Of a stretch of 64,000 nt of DNA, positions 54,985 through 64,000 are shown one piece after another (within the stretch, counting starts at the first letter, position 1; every line of letters begins with the position of its first letter). The position numbers and the translations under genes are program-made. The stretch comes from Molanna angustata (lineage: Eukaryota; Arthropoda; Insecta; Trichoptera; Molannidae), in the NCBI GenBank assembly GCA_963576475.1, contig OY754987.1, positions 10,728,756 to 10,792,755 on the forward strand, read 5' to 3'. The notes under the pieces are model-generated. The model was not told where the DNA came from. It was given only the letters and a program-made list of their open reading frames with translations, and did not search any database.

Positions 54985-55125
54985 GTCGTCTTCTTTGTCT
55001 ACTCCACCTTGCAATATCCTCGACATTGCAGGTTCTGCGGATCTCCTCGTTGGGGATTCTGTCTCTGAGGGTTCTGCCCAAGATATATTATTTATTTTTG
55101 CTTATTCTGACAATGTGCCTTGCAT
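54985..55125 (-). mobile_element. RTE-like RT fragment
   Basis: Reverse strand reads ILGRTLRDRIPNEEIRRTCN, then VEDIARWSRQRRRHWRDQI. This 'GRTLRDRI-x-NEEIRR' block precedes the RW-x-H-V-x-RM motif in one RTE lineage; the piece at 13838 is the next segment of the same lineage. Short relic. Confidence 0.65.
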
Positions 55126-55129
55126 GAAA

Positions 55130-55668
55130 CGCGTCGGTAGAGTCAAATAAATTTCATTAGAACTGATACCAAGTATTTTTTTATATTTGTAATATAATAT
55201 GTCTACAAAAAATGAATAAACACTCGACAGTCGAATGTATGTTTCTATGGTAGAACGACTTGAGAATAGGTACTAAACTAGACATGGTCCATATTATCTC
55301 GATTGTTAGGTTTGTGTGTGAAGTGTTTATTTATTTCAAGTAATGTAAATCGGAGCTATTAGTTGTCTCCTGAACTGGAGGCGAGTCTAAATTAGTTTCA
55401 GTAGCTGTATTCAATTATCTCTCTACTCAGTTTTTTATCGTTTTCGTATGAATATCGGGTTTTGTCAATGAGGACAACTTAATTAAACAGACCTGTACTA
55501 AGGTGATTATTTTTTTTAACAATAAAGTATCTTTTTATACACTACTATTTTCAGTAAATGCCGTTCTCTTCTTTAGTGTATATAGTTAATGGTGTTGGGT
55601 CGTGTTCGGTTTTTAATTGTTTTTTACTGATTTTTGGATTTGTTGTCTCTAAATTGTTTTGTTTTAGA
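55130..55668. other. No gene seen
   Basis: AT-rich, nothing recognised. Confidence 0.4.
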
Positions 55669-55670
55669 CC

Positions 55671-56097
55671 GTGTACATGAGTAGGGGACGGTTTGCACAT
55701 CTACCGACCAAGCAAAAAACCCATAATTTTATTTCGCACTTCCAGTATTTATTGGACAAAGGCCTCCCACTTGGACTTACATTAACTTATTACTTCCCAA
55801 AAACGAGATTAACAAGTACACAAAATTGTTTATACCATAAAGGTCTCAAAATATATAATAGTTTGCCACCAAACATAAAAGAAATCACAAGTCTTGCCAC
55901 CTTTCGTAGGGAAGGTGCTGAACACATAGTTAAAAAATATTAATGTTCTCCATACTTTTACATATTTCAATAATTTAGTGTCATACTCTGTATCATAATT
56001 GATTATTGTATAAAAAAATTATATACTTTTTGTTTACACTAGATGTATTAATTTTGTATTTTTTACGTCTAAATAAAACTTACTATTATTATTATTG
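55671..56097 (+). mobile_element. LINE RT C-terminus and 3' UTR with (ATT)n tail
   Basis: The 90-codon frame (55671-55943) ends LTSTQNCLYHKGLKIYNSLP, PNIKEITSLATFRREGAEHI. It resembles non-LTR ends of 'R-x-x-x-x-Q-x-S-L-F-Y-x-G-x-K-x-Y-N-x-LP-x-x-I-K' type. A 3' UTR with AATAAA at ~56070 and an (ATT)n tail follows. The M is internal to a truncated copy, so no start is claimed. Confidence 0.65.
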
Positions 56098-56099
56098 GT

Positions 56100-56340
56100 T
56101 TCCTGTGCTTCCTTTCGCCATCCTGGAGGGCAAGTCTGGTTGACCGTCGAAATGAAAACCCTCCTTGTTTACCCATATCATGGATATAATTATTATATGG
56201 AGTTCTACAATATCTTTAGATGTCATAGAACTCCATACAATAATTATATCCATGATATGGGTAATCACTGGGGTTTTGATTTCGTCGGTCGAACCAGACT
56301 TGTCCCCCTGGTCAGACCACCTGGCTTGGGAATAGTAACA
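56100..56340. repeat. Long hairpin, ~87-bp arms, 18-nt loop
   Basis: 56121-56207 and 56226-56311 are inverted copies. The inner 37 bp match at 36 of 37 positions ('acccatatcatggatataat' ...). The outer part is less exact ('caagtctggttgaccgtcga' against the reverse of 'tcggtcgaaccagacttg'). It is a fold-back MITE or a hairpin-RNA locus. It starts right at the tail of the LINE at 56097. Confidence 0.85.
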
Positions 56341-56344
56341 ATAT

Positions 56345-56660
56345 TTTAAATTTATATAGCGCCGTTTAATGATTCAGGATCATTCCACGGGCGTTTATAT
56401 TCTGTCTTATTGCTCTACGAAACAAAGCTGTTTTCAGTCCTTTAGAGAAAGTGTTCTTGCATTGTACCTACATTGTATATATTTGGAGGCAATCTATTCC
56501 ACTTTATAGGACCACTCACTCACTATAGGAATATCTGAGATGGTCTGGTAGATGATCGATTCTACTCTGCCAATATCTTGACCATCAATTTTAATGGGTT
56601 CTGAACCTGTGCAGAAGATGTTTTTAATCTGTTTTCCTATAATTCTACCAGTAGTCGTTA
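56345..56660 (-). mobile_element. LINE RT thumb/C-terminus relic
   Basis: Reverse strand frames: SEPIKIDGQDIGRVESI (thumb-like), WNRLPPNIYNVGTMQEHFL, then GLKTALFRRAIRQNINARGM and ILNH plus stop. The last is a typical insect LINE terminus. Several frames are needed, so it is degraded. The exact element is not assigned. Confidence 0.5.
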
Positions 56661-56664
56661 TAAA

Positions 56665-57070
56665 ACACAACATTGCCCTGCTCCATCCCTCAATCTATTA
56701 CCTATATTTATAATTGTTAATAATAACAATGCGGTCCTGTAAATGTTATTGCTAGTATATTTTATAATGACATCCGCAAATCACGATATACCAACACGCA
56801 GTAGTAATTACATTAAACTCTTAATTGATCTATTCATCACTAAATAACCTGTTTTGTAAGATATTTTATTATTAGGAACTACATTATTTATTGACAATAC
56901 AAACCAGCCGACCTAACATTTTGACTAAATATTGGAAACAGTTCAAAAATTATTATCTCCATCCATCCAAGGATTTTGTATATAGGTAATGTTATTATGA
57001 ATTTTAAATTTTATCGTTAATCGCGCTATATTTCTACTGCTGTCGTCAAAGAAAACAGAGCACCACAGAA
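56665..57070. other. AT-rich, no gene seen
   Basis: Nothing recognised. Confidence 0.4.
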
Positions 57071-57074
57071 TATT

Positions 57075-57814
57075 TTAAGACTAGTTGCATGTAACACATG
57101 AGATCCAACTGTCGATAGCGATAGTATGTATAGTTGAAGAATAAGAATCAAACTATAAACCCATAAATCCAAATTATTGAAAATTTTAACATATGTTGGT
57201 ATGTATATCAAGATAGGACAGTATGGAGGTCAGTCCTCTTTTCCTACCCGGAATATGAAAACAGCATGATGGTTCTGTATGTATGATTGGATATTAAGTC
57301 TTCTTACATATTGTGTATAAGCGACTGCCATACAAATTGTATGAAGCAATGTCGTCACTAAATTCAATTTTTATAAAAATTGTTAAAAAAAAATTGGGAT
57401 GTGCTTATACAATGTTGATATTTTTTATAGAAAATTAAATTATCTAGTAGGGGTGTTTCGGCTTTTTTCGATATTTTTAAAAAATTTGGAAATATAGGCA
57501 GTTTAACTCATAAATTTATCATAAAAAAAAATATATAATAAAAAATTTTTGAGAAACCCTGGAATTTTTTCGAAAAAATAAATTTGAGATTTTGTATTTG
57601 TCTATGTATATACCAATTTTCAGCGTTCTAGCTTTTATGGTTTCTGAGATATATGGAAAAATTAACCAAAATTTTAAAAGTTGATAATCCCTGACTGAAA
57701 CAAAAATTCACAATTCTGAGTATAAAAGTTTTGTAAGCCTATAACTGTTTATATATTCTGAAATTTTGGGCTCTGTAAATTGAGCGTATCAAAAGTTATA
57801 AGGGGGACAGACAG

Positions 57815-57847
<33 letters not shown>

Positions 57848-57855
57848 GACATACA

Positions 57856-57932
<77 letters not shown>

Positions 57933-57975
57933 CTCACATAAAATGTTCTACTCCGAATTCTGAGTAAATCCTGCC
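57075..57975 (+). repeat. Family E repeat, longest copy
   Basis: Ordered landmarks: 'ctagttgcatgtaacacatg', 'tatggaggtcagtcctctt', 'caaattgtatgaagcaatgt', 'cgtcactaaattcaattttt', 'gaaaccctggaattttttcg', 'cagcgttctagcttttatgg', 'gggctctgtaaattgagcgt', a (CA)n tract and 'ctgagtaaatcc'. It encodes nothing credible. Other copies: 17488, 21806/23146, 30240-31135 (-), 33725, 63820. Confidence 0.8.
57810..57932. repeat. (CA)n microsatellite
   Basis: About 55 CA units broken by 'gacagacatacaga' at 57842-57857, lying at the 'cagacagacacac' point of family E. In other copies this point holds a few CA units, so the tract expanded in this one. Confidence 0.95.
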
Positions 57976-58010
57976 TGAGGAGGGAACGGTTAGATCCGAA
58001 ACCGGTCGCA
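57965..58010 (+). other. CTGANGA...GAAAC motif
   Basis: 'cctgaggagggaacggttag' + 'atccgaaaccggtcgc' contains CTGAGGA and CGAAAC 15 bases apart, with weak pairing (GGG with UCC) between. It resembles a hammerhead-ribozyme core only in part. Confidence 0.2.
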
Positions 58011-58014
58011 AATT

Positions 58015-58380
58015 CAATCAATACGTGGTGTAAACAAATTTAAAAATATAGTTGAATTTTAATAAAAAAAACAAAAATCATAAAGTAATTTTTTTATCAA
58101 ACTGATTCGTAAATGAACGTGTTGGCAAACAAATATACCTTTCAATTTGGTTTCAGACAAATCCATTATGTCATGATGTGGAATATCGTCCGAGTAATCT
58201 TATGATTATTATTTTATTAAAGCGCAGACACAACAATTATTATTATTCATTTAATATAATATGTCAGCGTGGGCAGTGAACAAACTCCACTATATTTCGT
58301 CACATTCCTCTCTACCTATATTATTTTCGGATCGAATTGATCCGATAAAAAAGTTCCTTCCGACGTTATAGCTAATTGGA
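58015..58380. other. AT-rich, no gene seen
   Basis: Nothing recognised. Confidence 0.4.
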
Positions 58381-58384
58381 ACAA

Positions 58385-58870
58385 TAAATTGCGGCTTGCC
58401 ACTTCTTTTCAGCAATACAAAAGGTTTTATCTTGACGCGCCGCCACTGGAAAAAGACAACTGCCATCTTGTCAGCGGACGGTTTCCCGCCATACGGAGAG
58501 CGCGCGCAAAGCTCAAAATGGCGTTCGTTCCGAATTCGAAATACGACGTTCCGTATCGCGTAGGGCGCGAAAGCTCGTTTAAATGCCATATCCAAAAACT
58601 TCGGATCGGTTTGAAGTGAACTCCTGATTGCCTCGCGGACGATTATCGCCCGCTTTTATATCGGCCATAAAGGCGTTTATTGCGCGCGCGTACACATAAT
58701 ATCGTGCGTGCCCGTTGTTATTGAGGTAAACGCTGTTCACACAAACGACAAACGACTATCTTCCTTATTCGCCAGTCATTTGAGAATCATAACCGTGCGC
58801 GCGTTTATTAGGCCGTTGCGTTGTTTTCGCGCAGTGCCTTTTTGAGAATTCAGGTAGCCATTTTAATGGG
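58385..58870. promoter_or_regulatory. CpG-rich, unique segment (possible promoter/enhancer)
   Basis: The only stretch of the window dense in CG ('tcttgacgcgccgccactgg', 'ggagagcgcgcgcaaagctc', 'attgcgcgcgcgtacac'), with no copy elsewhere here. It has words like CCATAAA, TTTATTG, GTAAACG and TTATTAGGCC that resemble homeodomain/forkhead sites. Overlapping frames exist on both strands (101 and 76 codons) but neither is recognisable. Inferred to be a host regulatory element or 5' exon. No TATA or start site is proven. Confidence 0.4.
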
Positions 58871-58874
58871 CTAA

Positions 58875-59500
58875 CAACTGACATCAGATGAAGACTTTTT
58901 TGTTTTAAATTCGTGTCTTGATATTTTTTCGATTTTCATTCTTATTTTCTGATTATTTATTATTATATGAAAAGGAAGCCATGATTAAACCACCGATTCG
59001 CCATTATATAGTTTTCTTGTACCAAATTATATTCAGGTTTGACAATGATACATATACTTATATACATTTAATATTTTGAACCTCTATCTTTATAGATACT
59101 AATGGTTAGTTCACACTTATGTGACGTAACTTTATAAGGTACCATTATCTCCAAATATTTATTTGTAAAGCCATAGAAAATAGAAAGATGGTCAAGTTGC
59201 TAAAACAGGATTGAATTCAAGATGATTCATGACCAAGAAGAACTCTAATAGCTATTACAATTCGCCACCCACAAAGAAACATTGCGACGAAATATATTAG
59301 GTATGTATGGCATGTATTCTCTACATGATATGTAGGTACTTATCGGTGTAATCGGTGCAAATATACTCTTAATAACAATATTGCGAAATCATTACTCCCC
59401 ACTATTCCGTAGAAGTGTAGAGTTAAATAAACAGGTTATTAAGTAAAGTATTATTAATAATAATTTTATTTTATTTTATTTAGCTTCTCGGGAAACTAAC
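58875..59500. other. AT-rich, no gene seen
   Basis: A family F-like piece at 59386-59430 ('cattactccccactattccg'). Otherwise nothing recognised. Confidence 0.4.
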
Positions 59501-59504
59501 AGGT

Positions 59505-59682
59505 ACCTACTATTTCAAATCATTATTTAACACGAACCCAATAAAAAGTTGCCACATTCGGGAGACTTACGATATTAATCGTCTCATAGATCCAGACTGA
59601 AAACACAATTAAAAACTGTTTCTCCACCGGGAATCGAACCCGGGACCATTGGATCAGCAGTCAGATACCTAACCAACAAATA
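59505..59682 (-). mobile_element. SINE-A copy with full body
   Basis: Reverse strand: eroded A-box, B-box GGTTCGATTCC, 'cggtggagaaacag', body 'ttcagtctggatctatgaga', 'cgattaatatcgtaagtctc' and 'aatgtggcaactttttattg'. The longest SINE-A body here. Confidence 0.8.
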
Positions 59683-59814
59683 ATATATCAAATATTATTA
59701 TAATTAATGTATTAGTATTATTGTTATGATGTACCCAATTAGTAAACATATTCAATTTCAATAAGAATCTAGAGTTTGTATAATGACAAGTTTGTGGTAT
59801 GTATGCATTTATCT

Positions 59815-59940
59815 TAACATGAAGAATGCATGTGTGAATCTTAGCATGCATGCACGAATTTTAGCATGCATCGTGCATGCGCGAATTTCATCATGCTGCA
59901 TGTATTCGCGAATCTCAGCGTGAAGCTTGCATACACAGTC
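59815..59940. repeat. ~28-bp GCATGC-rich tandem repeat
   Basis: Four diverged units of 'gcatgcatgcacgaatttta' type. The words 'catgcatgtacgattcatat' and 'ggacgcgcgaattctaaatt' at 63410-63460 look related. Confidence 0.6.
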
Positions 59941-60089
59941 AGTTTCAGTGCCGGCAACCCGACGTTTATTATGTATATAAAAATACATGAATGACAATAC
60001 ATTTTTCGTTCCCGTCTCACTAGGATAACCTGTTCTGAGACAGGTCACTTATAATATTCCTGTTTAAATATATTATAAATAATTACCGG

Positions 60090-60990
60090 TCTTAATTGGG
60101 TCAGCCATTACCGGTCTTAATGCACCATTCACTCTATTACCTGCCGTTACTCTCCTTTCAATATCTTTTTCCAATCTTCCATCACGCTGAAACATGCTTC
60201 CTAAGTAGGTATAGATATTCATCGACTTGTTCTAATTGTACATTCTCCACTCGTATCTCGCATTCGTCTTTCGCTCTTCTCAAATACCATCACTTTAGAT
60301 TTAGTTGCATTCATTCTCAATCCATTTTGCATGCATCCATCGAATACTATTTTAACCAAACATTCCAAGTCTTCCACGCTTTCAGCCATTAATACTTTGT
60401 CATCCGCATACATTAGATCACATACAGTCACACCTTCCAGTTTCAGCCCAATGTTCTCATTCTTTAGTGCTCTAACACAGTAGTCAATGTATAGATTAAA
60501 GAGCCACGGTGATAGTACGCACCCTTGTTTCACTCCCATATTAATGGAGAACCATCCTGTGAGAGAGTTTTCAATTCTCACACAGGCTTGGCTTTCCTCA
60601 TACAGAGATGATATTGCCCCTATCAGCCTGCTACCCGCTCCATACACTGATAGCACGTTCCAAAGTTTTTCACGGTCTACTTTGTCATAGGCCTTTTCCA
60701 GGTCTATGAAAGCGCAGAAAAGCTTCTGGTTTTTTTGCCAGGACCTTTTCAGTCGCCATTCGTAGGGAAAAAAATTGGTTGGTGCATCCTCTACCTCCAA
60801 CAAACGCTCCTTGTGCATCCCACACCTTGCTTGCTGTAGCCTTTCTCAACTTTTGATCTAGTATCCTAGCATACAATTTTCCAACTGAACTCAGCAGACT
60901 GATAGCTCGGTAGTTCTTGCAGTCTAGTTTTGACCCTTTCTTAAAGAGGGGCACAAAATCACTTAAATTCCGGCACAGTTCAAATGGTCA
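60090..60990 (-). mobile_element. RTE-like LINE, inverted 5' segment
   Basis: Reverse-strand copy of the element at 22002, extending further 5' (ELCRNLSDFVPLFKKGSKLD, NYRAISLLSSVGKL, AQGAFVGGRGCTNQFFSLRM). Then AFIDLEKAYDKVDREKLWNV through YADD to NATKSKVMVFEKSERR. Two breaks: an extra A in the run at about 60733, and a 4-bp loss near 60262. The catalytic YADD is intact. It stops at 60090, where the element would continue, and the missing 3' part appears in plus orientation at 61071. Confidence 0.85.
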
Positions 60991-61070
60991 TGATTCATAT
61001 AATAAATAACTTAAATTTAGGCACAGTTCATACAAAATTAGTCAGCTTAAATCTAAGCGCAGTTCATGTA
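60961..61070. repeat. Three degenerate ~40-bp repeats at the inversion junction
   Basis: 'cttaaattccggcacagttc', 'cttaaatttaggcacagttc' and 'cttaaatctaagcgcagttc' are three spaced versions of the LINE segment coding ELCRNLSDF. They sit between the inverted and forward LINE pieces. Confidence 0.75.
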
Positions 61071-61292
61071 AAAAAAGAGGAACGAAAAGTAAAGGTCGGC
61101 CAAGAAAAAGTTGGCACGATCACATAAATGGGATTTTGAAAGATGGTGATGTTAGAAGTAAGAATAATAGAAGAGCGTGTATGAGACGATGTATGGACGT
61201 GAATGAAGCGATGAATGTATGTCAAGAGAGAGGAGTCTGGCGTTCGGTTCTCTCTGCCTACCGCAAATAGGGAAATGGCGTGATGGTATGTA
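61071..61292 (+). mobile_element. RTE-like LINE, forward 3' segment
   Basis: 'aggtcggccaagaaaaagtt' to 'tggcgttcggttctctctgc' and the 'gcgtgatggtatgtat' tail, nearly the same as 22926-23140. Encodes GRPRKSWHDHINGILKDGDV, then MRRCMDVNEAMNVC and ERGVWRSVLSAY. Together with 60090-60990 it is one insertion whose 5' part is inverted, missing about 310 bp between. Confidence 0.85.
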
Positions 61293-61381
61293 TATATTAT
61301 ATATTTTCCAGTTCTGACAGAGATAATTCTGCCCTTGAATATTATTTAATAAAAAATACACAATAACAAGGAAAAAAATAT

Positions 61382-63107
61382 ACCTTTATAAAGCCTATAT
61401 AAAGCCAAGTTCATAAATGAATAGAACATATTATGTAAAATATACCTATATAAAGCCAAGTTCATAAATGAATAGAACATATTATGTCAAATATACCTAT
61501 ATAAAGCCAAGTTCATAAATGAATAGAACATATTATGTAAAATATACCTATATAAAGCCAAGTTCATAAATGAATAGAACATATTATGTAAAAAATATAC
61601 CTATATAAAGCCAAGTTCATAAATGAATAGAACATATTATGTAAAAAATATACCTATATAAAGCCAAGTTCATAAATGAATAGAACATATTATGTAAAAA
61701 ATATACCTATATAAAGCCAAGTTCATAAATGAATAGAACATATTATGTAAAATATACCTATATAAAGCCAAGTTCATAAATGAATAGAACATATTATGTA
61801 AAATATACCTATATAAAGCCAAGTTCATAAATGAATAGAACATATTATGTAAAATATACCTATATAAAGCCAAGTTCATAAATGAATAGAACATATTATG
61901 TAAAAAATATACCTATATAAAGCCAAGTTCAAAAATGAATAGAACATATTATGTAAAAAATATACCTATATAAAGCCAAGTTCATAAATGAATAGAACAT
62001 ATTATGTAAAAAATATACCTATATAAAGCCAAGTTCATAAATGAATAGAACATATTATGTAAAATATACCTATAAAAAGCCAAGTTCATAAATGAATAGA
62101 ACATATTATGTAAAATATACCTATATAAAGCCAAGTTCATAAATGAATAGAACATATTATGTAAAATATACCTATATAAAGCCAAGTTCATAAATGAATA
62201 GAACATATTATGTAAAATATACCTATATAAAGCCAAGTTCATAAATGAATAGAACATATTATGTAAAAAATATACCTATATAAAGCCAAGTTCATAAATG
62301 AATAGAACATATTATGTAAAAAATATACCTATATAAAGCCAAGTTCATAAATGAATAGAACATATTATGTAAAAAATATACCTATATAAAGCCAAGTTCA
62401 TAAATGAATAGAACATATTATGTAAAATATACCTATATAAAGCCAAGTTCATAAATGAATAGAACATATTATGTAAAAAATATACCTATATAAAGCCAAG
62501 TTCATAAATGAATAGAACATATTATGTAAAAAATATACCTATATAAAGCCAAGTTCATAAATGAATAGAACATATTATGTAAAAAATATACCTATATAAA
62601 GCCAAGTTCATAAATGAATAGAACATATTATGTAAAATATACCTATATAAAGCCAAGTTCATAAATGAATAGAACATATTATGTAAAATATACCTATATA
62701 AAGCCAAGTTCATAAATGAATAGAACATATTATGTAAAATATACCTATATAAAGCCAAGTTCATAAATGAATAGAACATATTATGTAAAAAATATACCTA
62801 TATAAAGCCAAGTTCATAAATGAATAGAACATATTATGTAAAAAATATACCTATATAAAGCCAAGTTCATAAATGAATAGAACATATTATGTAAAAAATA
62901 TACCTATATAAAGCCAAGTTCATAAATGAATAGAACATATTATGTAAAATATACCTATATAAAGCCAAGTTCATAAATGAATAGAACATATTATGTAAAA
63001 AATATACCTATATAAAGCCAAGTTCATAAATGAATAGAACATATTATGTAAAAAATATACCTATATAAAGCCAAGTTCATAAATGAATAGAACATATTAT
63101 GTAAAAA
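61382..63107. repeat. 51/53-bp minisatellite, 33 copies
   Basis: Unit 'tatacctatataaagccaag' + 'ttcataaatgaatagaacat' + 'attatgtaaa', 51 or 53 bp depending on whether the A-run is 4 or 6. Single-base variants are rare (gtcaaat at copy 2, ttcaaaaat at copy 11, ctataaaaag at copy 14). Reverse-strand frames of 17 codons per unit are by-products. The 4/6 pattern has higher-order order (see findings). Confidence 0.97.
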
Positions 63108-63109
63108 AA

Positions 63110-63815
63110 CAAATATTACCAAAAGAAAAAAAAATACTTAGCATAAATTTTGTAACATAAATTTCTTAATAACATAATTTATATATTTTCTTTCTAACAT
63201 AATATATAAGCATATTTAGGTAATATTAAAAAATTAAACACTTGTTTTTTCTTTTTACATTTATTTTATTCCTCTCCAGGATGACCGTTTCGCCTGGTGA
63301 AAGCCTTTTCAACTGGTCATATAGGTATTCAATGGTATAATACTTAATATTTCTTTTTCAACAACATTTTTGTGTCAACGTAGTTTAGCGAATCTAAGCA
63401 TAAATGAAGCATGCATGTACGATTCATATCACGAAACATGGACGCGCGAATTCTAAATTGTTATAACGAGGGAATGGATCATTTTCGTGTATTTGACTAG
63501 GTACAAGTATTATCAAAGGAACAAATTGGCTGGTGTTACTGCAATTGAGAAAGTTGGCATAGGTAGGTAATCGTGCATGCATGCGTGAGCATATTATTAG
63601 GTAGGTAAGGAACGCCTGTAACATATTGTTACGACGATAGGTAGGTAGGTATGTAGATGTAGATATAGAGCTGGTTGGATGGACGGTGGTCGCGCCTCTC
63701 GCGGTATCTCCGGCCCAATTAGGAGAGAAATACTTACTAATGAGAATACTCTCTACCACATACAATGGACCGAAATGGTTCAACATTTTTTGTTTTAAAC
63801 TATTTTGTTGCTAAG
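63110..63815. other. Unassigned DNA
   Basis: 63262-63300 carries 'ctccaggatgaccgtttcgc' + 'ctggtga', a variant of the CGAAACGATCGTCC motif on the reverse strand. A 120-codon minus-strand frame (63424-63786) begins MLNHFGPLYVVESILI. Its N-terminal half looks protein-like but I recognise no family. (GGTA)n words lie at 63597-63655. Confidence 0.35.
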
Positions 63816-63817
63816 TA

Positions 63818-64000
63818 TTTAAAAATTAGTTGCATCCAACTGTCGATGGCAATGGTATGTATAGGTAGTTGAAGAATACGTATAGCAAGCAATAAACCCT
63901 TTAATACAAATTATAGATTTTTTTTGTATACAAATGTCAGGATGGGATAATGTGGAGGTCAGTCCTTTTTACCTTCTCAGAATATGTAAACAGTTAATTG
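63818..64000 (+). repeat. Family E repeat, cut by window end
   Basis: 'tagttgcatccaactgtcga' + 'tggcaatggtatg', 'aataaaccctttaatac' and 'aatgtggaggtcagtccttt' are the start of family E. It probably continues beyond 64000. Confidence 0.75.

Noticed and set aside
57965..58010. Hammerhead ribozyme
   Set aside because: CTGAGGA and GAAA are present but stem II is weak and no convincing stems I and III with a cleavage site were found.
57749..58021. 90-codon Cys-Val-rich minus-strand frame
   Set aside because: Produced by the (CA)n tract.
61670..62779. Repeated 74-91 codon minus-strand frames
   Set aside because: They come from 51-bp units, which happen to keep frame (17 codons each).
61382..63107. 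Meaning in both large arrays having 33 copies
   Set aside because: The 34-bp and 51/53-bp arrays both have 33 units, but they are unrelated in sequence; taken as coincidence.

Overview
The window looks like intergenic or intronic DNA from an insect, most likely a moth or butterfly (Lepidoptera). The evidence is indirect. The DNA is very AT-rich, and it carries dispersed palindromes of the TAGGTAGGTACCTACCTA type. It also holds many RTE-type and other non-LTR retrotransposon ends, tRNA-headed SINEs, a Helitron ending in CTAG-T, and hAT-, TTAA- and TA-flanked DNA elements. No host protein-coding gene, rRNA or intact tRNA could be supported. Nothing bacterial or CRISPR-like is present. All species-level statements are inference.

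Layout. 1-5.2 kb: AT-rich DNA, two oppositely oriented copies of one LINE 3' end, and between them 33 exact-length copies of a 34-bp minisatellite grown out of the LINE coding sequence. 5.2-10.3 kb: a large tandem duplication and several degenerate tandem arrays ending in a Helitron-like 3' terminus. 10.4-12.8 kb: a hAT-type element with a perfect 8-bp target duplication and two other elements nested in it. 13-20 kb: SINEs, RTE fragments, and a 38-bp array present twice, the second copy framed by a 326-bp direct duplication. 20-25 kb: the best RTE-like reverse transcriptase (358 codons, 5'-truncated) inside an older repeat, and a TA-flanked hairpin MITE. 25.8-27.1 kb: a Helitron with nested repeats, then a SINE with a LINE-like 3' hairpin. 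28-44 kb: scattered RT ends, repeat families E, X and D, hAT-like termini and a 181-bp trimer. 44-51 kb: further LINE ends, an RNase H-bearing LINE remnant, and a 58-bp array split by a LINE insertion. 51-57 kb: hAT relics with a long palindrome, an (AAAT)n tract, a GC-rich 16-bp array, LINE ends and a long hairpin. 57-64 kb: a long family E copy with a (CA)n tract, the only CpG-rich segment (58.4-58.9 kb), an inverted/split RTE insertion and a 33-copy 51/53-bp array.

Repeat families were named here for convenience. X is an unclassified, non-coding ~0.5-kb unit (9 copies). D is a ~150-200 bp dispersed repeat (6 copies). E is a ~0.9-kb dispersed repeat (at least 7 copies). F is a short 'CTCCACTA' repeat. 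SINE-A, SINE-B and SINE-C are three tRNA-headed SINE families. What works together here is the mobile-element system: RTE-type and other LINEs supply reverse transcriptase, SINE-C carries the same 3' stem-loop as one LINE family, and DNA elements and Helitrons act as landing pads for later insertions. All reverse-transcriptase genes seen are truncated or frameshifted.
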